DNA from: Rubrivivax sp.
GTDB taxonomy: Bacteria; Pseudomonadota; Gammaproteobacteria; Burkholderiales; Burkholderiaceae_C
DNA: 64,000 nucleotides
Assembly: GCA_030653385.1 (NCBI GenBank)
Contig: JAURZM010000048.1
Coordinates: forward strand, 248,001-312,000
Direction: 5' to 3'
Shown in pieces: positions 61,127-64,000 of this stretch (position 1 is the first letter of the stretch; every line of letters begins with the position of its first letter). The translations under genes and the position numbers were made by a program. A model generated the notes under the pieces. It ran no database searches and was not told the origin of the DNA. It was given only the letters and a program-made list of their open reading frames with translations.

Positions 61127-61168
61127 TTGACCGCAGTCAACGGAGAAGAGAGTCGCCGCTTTTACCAT
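61127..61168 (+). promoter_or_regulatory. FNR-like operator and -10 element in the regulator/oxc intergenic region
   Basis: TTGACCGCAGTCAA at 61127-61140 is the reverse complement of the site before tctC. TACCAT at 61163-61168 lies about 32 bases from the site centre, so the site would sit near -41.5 of the oxc transcript, the class II activator position. The site also lies about 60 bases before the regulator start, allowing autoregulation. Confidence 0.65.
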
Positions 61169-61204
61169 AGCCAGCGTTCATATCGCTGCATCTCGGAGCC
61201 TGCC

Positions 61205-62953
61205 ATGTCAGCCAACCTCGCACCTGTTGCGCATCACACCGAAGAGTCACCCATGACCGACGGTTTCAACCTCGTCATCGACGCGCTGAAGCTCAACGGC
61301 ATCAAGACGATCTATGGCCTGCCCGGCATTCCCATCACCGACCTGACGCGCAAGGCGCAGGCTCAAGGCCTGCGTGTCATTTCCTTCCGCCACGAGCAGA
61401 ACGCGGGCAACGCGGCGGCCATCGCCGGCTTCATGACCGGCCAGCCGGGTGTGTGCCTGACGGTGTCGGCACCGGGCTTCCTGAACGGCCTGACGGCACT
61501 GGCCAACGCCACGACCAATTGCTTCCCGATGATCCTGATCAGCGGCTCGAGCGAGCGCGAAATCGTCGACCTGCAACAGGGCGACTACGAAGAGATGGAT
61601 CAGGTCGCGGTGGCCAAGTCGCTGTGCAAGGCGGCCTTCCGCGTGCTGCATGCCGAGGACATCGGCGTGGGCATTGCACGGGCCATCCGCTCGGCGGTGT
61701 CAGGCCGCCCCGGCGGTGTTTATCTGGACCTGCCGGCCAAGCTGTTTTCGCAGGCCATGGACGCCGCTGCCGGCACCGCTTCGCTGATCCAGGTGGTCGA
61801 CCCGGCGCCGCGCCAGATCCCCGCCCCCGACGCCGTGCAACGTGCACTCGACCTGCTGAAGGGCGCCAAGAAGCCGCTGATCCTGCTGGGCAAGGGTGCG
61901 GCCTACGCACGTGCCGAAGCCGACATCCGCACGCTGGTCGAACGCACCGGCATTCCCTACCTGCCGATGTCCATGGCCAAGGGCCTGCTGCCCGACACCC
62001 ACGAACTCTCGGCCGCCGCCGCACGTTCCTACGTGCTGCCCGAAGCCGACGTGGTGGTGCTGATCGGCGCGCGCCTGAACTGGCTGCTGTCGCACGGCAA
62101 GGGCAAGACCTGGGGTGGCAAGGACCACAAGGCCTGGGGTGGCCAGAAGTTCATCCAGATCGACATCTCGCCCACCGAAATGGACAGCAATGTGCGCATC
62201 GACGCACCGCTGGTCGGCGACATCGGTTCCTGCGTGGCCGCGCTGCTGGCCGGCATGGGTACCCAGTGGCCCAAGCCGCCTGCCGAATGGCTGAGCGCCG
62301 TTTTCGACCGCCGCAACAAAAACGTTGCCAAGATGGCCGAGACGCTGGCCAAAGACCCCAAGCCGATGAACTTCCACAGCGCGCTGAACGTGGTGCGCGA
62401 CATCGTCAAGGCCAACCCCGACGCGATGCTGGTCAACGAAGGCGCCAACGCGCTGGACTTCACGCGCTCCATCGTCGACATGTACAAGCCGCGCAAGCGC
62501 CTGGACGTGGGCACCTGGGGCGTGATGGGCATCGGCATGGGCTTTGCCGTGGCGGCCGCGGTCGAGTCGGGTGAACCGGTGATCGCCATCGAGGGCGACA
62601 GCGCCTTCGGTTTCAGCGGCATGGAAGTTGAAACCATCTGCCGCTACAACCTGCCGGTGTGCGTGGTGATCTTCAACAACAACGGCGTCTACCGCGGCAC
62701 CGACAAGAACATGGGTGGTGGTGACGACGTTGCACCCACGGTGTTTGTCAAAGACGCGCGCTACGAAAAGATGATGGAAGCCTTCGGCGGCGTGGGTGTC
62801 TACGCCACCACCCCGGCCGAACTGCGCAAGGGCCTGGAAGACGCCATCCGCTCGCGCAAGCCGACGCTCATCAACGCCATCATCGACGAAACCGCCGGCA
62901 CCGAAAGTGGCCGCATCACCAGCCTGAACCCGGCAGCAGCCGCAAAGAAGTAA
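61205..62953 (+). CDS. oxc: Oxalyl-CoA decarboxylase
   Basis: The 582-residue thiamine-diphosphate enzyme decarboxylates oxalyl-CoA to formyl-CoA and CO2. Family features visible: [14 protein letters not shown] with the cofactor-activating glutamate, a central [20 protein letters not shown] block typical of Oxc, and the TDP/Mg motif beginning [20 protein letters not shown] and ending NNNGVYRG. The ATG at 61205 follows CGGAG. It is divergent from the Crp/Fnr gene and followed by frc after 68 bases. Confidence 0.94.
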   Translation: MSANLAPVAHHTEESPMTDGFNLVIDALKLNGIKTIYGLPGIPITDLTRKAQAQGLRVISFRHEQNAGNAAAIAGFMTGQPGVCLTVSAPGFLNGLTALANATTNCFPMILISGSSEREIVDLQQGDYEEMDQVAVAKSLCKAAFRVLHAEDIGVGIARAIRSAVSGRPGGVYLDLPAKLFSQAMDAAAGTASLIQVVDPAPRQIPAPDAVQRALDLLKGAKKPLILLGKGAAYARAEADIRTLVERTGIPYLPMSMAKGLLPDTHELSAAAARSYVLPEADVVVLIGARLNWLLSHGKGKTWGGKDHKAWGGQKFIQIDISPTEMDSNVRIDAPLVGDIGSCVAALLAGMGTQWPKPPAEWLSAVFDRRNKNVAKMAETLAKDPKPMNFHSALNVVRDIVKANPDAMLVNEGANALDFTRSIVDMYKPRKRLDVGTWGVMGIGMGFAVAAAVESGEPVIAIEGDSAFGFSGMEVETICRYNLPVCVVIFNNNGVYRGTDKNMGGGDDVAPTVFVKDARYEKMMEAFGGVGVYATTPAELRKGLEDAIRSRKPTLINAIIDETAGTESGRITSLNPAAAAKK

Positions 62954-63021
62954 CCGCCCTTTCGGCACTGATTTTCGGCACTGATTTTCGGCATTAACCC
63001 AGCAAGCAAGGAGCTCACAAC

Positions 63022-64000
63022 ATGTCTGCCACTCTTCCCCTCCAGGGCATCAAGATCATCGACTTCACGCACGTGCAGGCCGGCCCGGCCTGCACCCAGC
63101 TGCTGGCCTGGTTCGGCGCCGACGTCATCAAGGTCGAACGCCCCGGTTCGGGCGACGTCACACGCAGCCAGCTGCGTGACATTCCCGATGCCGACGCGCT
63201 GTACTTCACCATGCTGAACAGCAACAAGCGCTCGCTGACGCTGGACACCAAGAAGGCCGAGGGCAAGGCCGTGCTCGAGAAGCTGATCAAGGAGTCCGAC
63301 GTGATGGTCGAGAACTTCGGCCCCGGCGCGCTCGACCGCATGGGCTTCACCTGGGACCACATCCAGAGCCTGAACCCCGGCATGATCCTGGCGTCGGTCA
63401 AGGGCTTCAGCGAAGGCCACCACTACGAAGACCTGAAGGTCTACGAAAACGTCGCGCAATGCGCTGGCGGTGCTGCGTCGACCACCGGCTACTGGAAGGG
63501 CGAAAACGCGGGCCCGACCATTTCTTCGGCCGCGCTGGGGGACTCGAACACCGGCATGCACCTGGCCATCGGCATCCTGACGGCCTTCATCGGCAAGCAG
63601 AAAACCGGCAAGGGGCAGAAGGTGTCGGTGTCGATGCAGGACTCGGTGCTGAACCTGTGCCGCGTGAAGATGCGCGACCAGCTGCGCCTGGACAAGGTGG
63701 GTTACCTGGAAGAGTACCCCCAGTACCCGCACGAAATGGAAGCCTTCGCCGATGGCGTGGTGCCGCGTGGCGCCAACGCCGGTGGTGGCGGCCAGCCGGG
63801 CTGGATCCTGAAGTGCAAGGGCTGGGAGACCGACCCCAACGCCTACATCTACTTCACGGTGCAGGGCCACGCCTGGGAACCCATCTGCGACGCGTTGGGC
63901 AAACCGGAATGGAAGACCGACCCGGCCTACACCACGCCCCGTGCACGCCAGCCGCACATCATGGAAATCTTCGCCACGGTCGAGAACTTCATCAAGGACA
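63022..64000 (+). CDS. frc: Formyl-CoA:oxalate CoA-transferase, 3'-truncated by the window edge
   Basis: The first 326 residues of a class III CoA-transferase are present. The protein moves CoA from formyl-CoA to oxalate, giving oxalyl-CoA for Oxc and free formate. Frc features are [20 protein letters not shown] at the start, [14 protein letters not shown], and the catalytic aspartate, Asp174, in [17 protein letters not shown] at 63008-63013 precedes the ATG. The frame is open at the window end, so about 100 residues are missing. Confidence 0.95.
   Translation, partial: MSATLPLQGIKIIDFTHVQAGPACTQLLAWFGADVIKVERPGSGDVTRSQLRDIPDADALYFTMLNSNKRSLTLDTKKAEGKAVLEKLIKESDVMVENFGPGALDRMGFTWDHIQSLNPGMILASVKGFSEGHHYEDLKVYENVAQCAGGAASTTGYWKGENAGPTISSAALGDSNTGMHLAIGILTAFIGKQKTGKGQKVSVSMQDSVLNLCRVKMRDQLRLDKVGYLEEYPQYPHEMEAFADGVVPRGANAGGGGQPGWILKCKGWETDPNAYIYFTVQGHAWEPICDALGKPEWKTDPAYTTPRARQPHIMEIFATVENFIKD

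Noticed and set aside
61075..61140. TTG start of the Crp/Fnr gene at 61140
   Set aside because: It would place the coding start inside the FNR-like palindrome; an internal ATG at 61074 fits the family length.
1..64000. CRISPR, tRNA, insertion sequence or prophage
   Set aside because: No regularly spaced direct repeats, no cloverleaf-like sequence, and no transposase or integrase motif was recognised in any frame. A tRNAscan or IS search would be the decisive test.

Overview
The window is GC-rich DNA, densely packed with genes and with almost no long intergenic space. It looks like chromosome from a betaproteobacterium of the order Burkholderiales (Comamonadaceae or a Rubrivivax/Ideonella-like relative). 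The main reasons are the tripartite tricarboxylate (TTT/Bug) transport proteins, the formate dehydrogenase cluster flanked by DUF3305/DUF3306 genes, and the many GTG/TTG starts. This placement is inferred from gene content only. No tRNA, rRNA, CRISPR array, insertion sequence or phage gene was seen, and no gene-free stretch exceeds about 300 bases.

Layout. Positions 1-4706 hold a sugar-acid catabolic operon: two short-chain dehydrogenases, a 3-hydroxyisobutyrate-dehydrogenase-like enzyme, a fumarylacetoacetate-hydrolase-family enzyme and a UxaA-type dehydratase. It resembles non-phosphorylating L-fucose/L-rhamnose-type routes. Positions 4755-16263 hold housekeeping and cell-envelope genes: NudC, a peptide-type binding protein, an LD-carboxypeptidase, a hydrolase, an M14 peptidase, a caspase-like lipoprotein and uncharacterised envelope proteins. 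Positions 16303-23549 hold a FeaR-type AraC regulator, a complete branched-chain-amino-acid-type (HAAT) ABC importer and an aldehyde dehydrogenase. The last ABC ATPase runs into the aldehyde dehydrogenase in one open frame without a stop codon. Positions 23696-30459 hold miscellaneous genes (UPF0149, a FAD dehydrogenase, a zinc peptidase, dCTP deaminase, an Mpo1-like protein, a MetE-like protein and a GntR regulator).

Positions 30612-43800 are a large formate dehydrogenase (FDH) locus. One minus-strand operon encodes a TAT-target peptide, FdhA, FdhB, a small lipoprotein, the cytochrome b subunit, a small secreted protein and FdhD. It is followed by a tungstate-type ABC permease/ATPase pair without a binding protein. 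A divergent plus-strand operon encodes DUF3305, DUF3306, a multi-cluster ferredoxin-like protein, a TorD-type chaperone and MobA. Positions 43828-56091 hold a solitary Bug protein, an SRPBCC gene fused to the remnant of an ArsR gene, uncharacterised proteins, a ModE-like one-component regulator, a two-component system whose response regulator lacks the sigma-54 GAFTGA loop, an esterase-like lipoprotein and a LolD/FtsX-type ABC exporter.

Positions 56179-64000 form an apparent oxalate module: a TctCBA transporter, a degenerate cytidylate-kinase-like/BON protein, a Crp/Fnr-family regulator, oxalyl-CoA decarboxylase and the start of formyl-CoA:oxalate CoA-transferase. An identical 14-base FNR-like palindrome (on opposite strands) lies upstream of the transporter and in the regulator/oxc intergenic region, so transport and catabolism are probably one regulon. 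The oxalate module yields formate and the FDH locus oxidises formate, so the window may encode oxalate uptake, decarboxylation and energy recovery from formate. The transporter's substrate and the identity of the regulator's operator are inferences.
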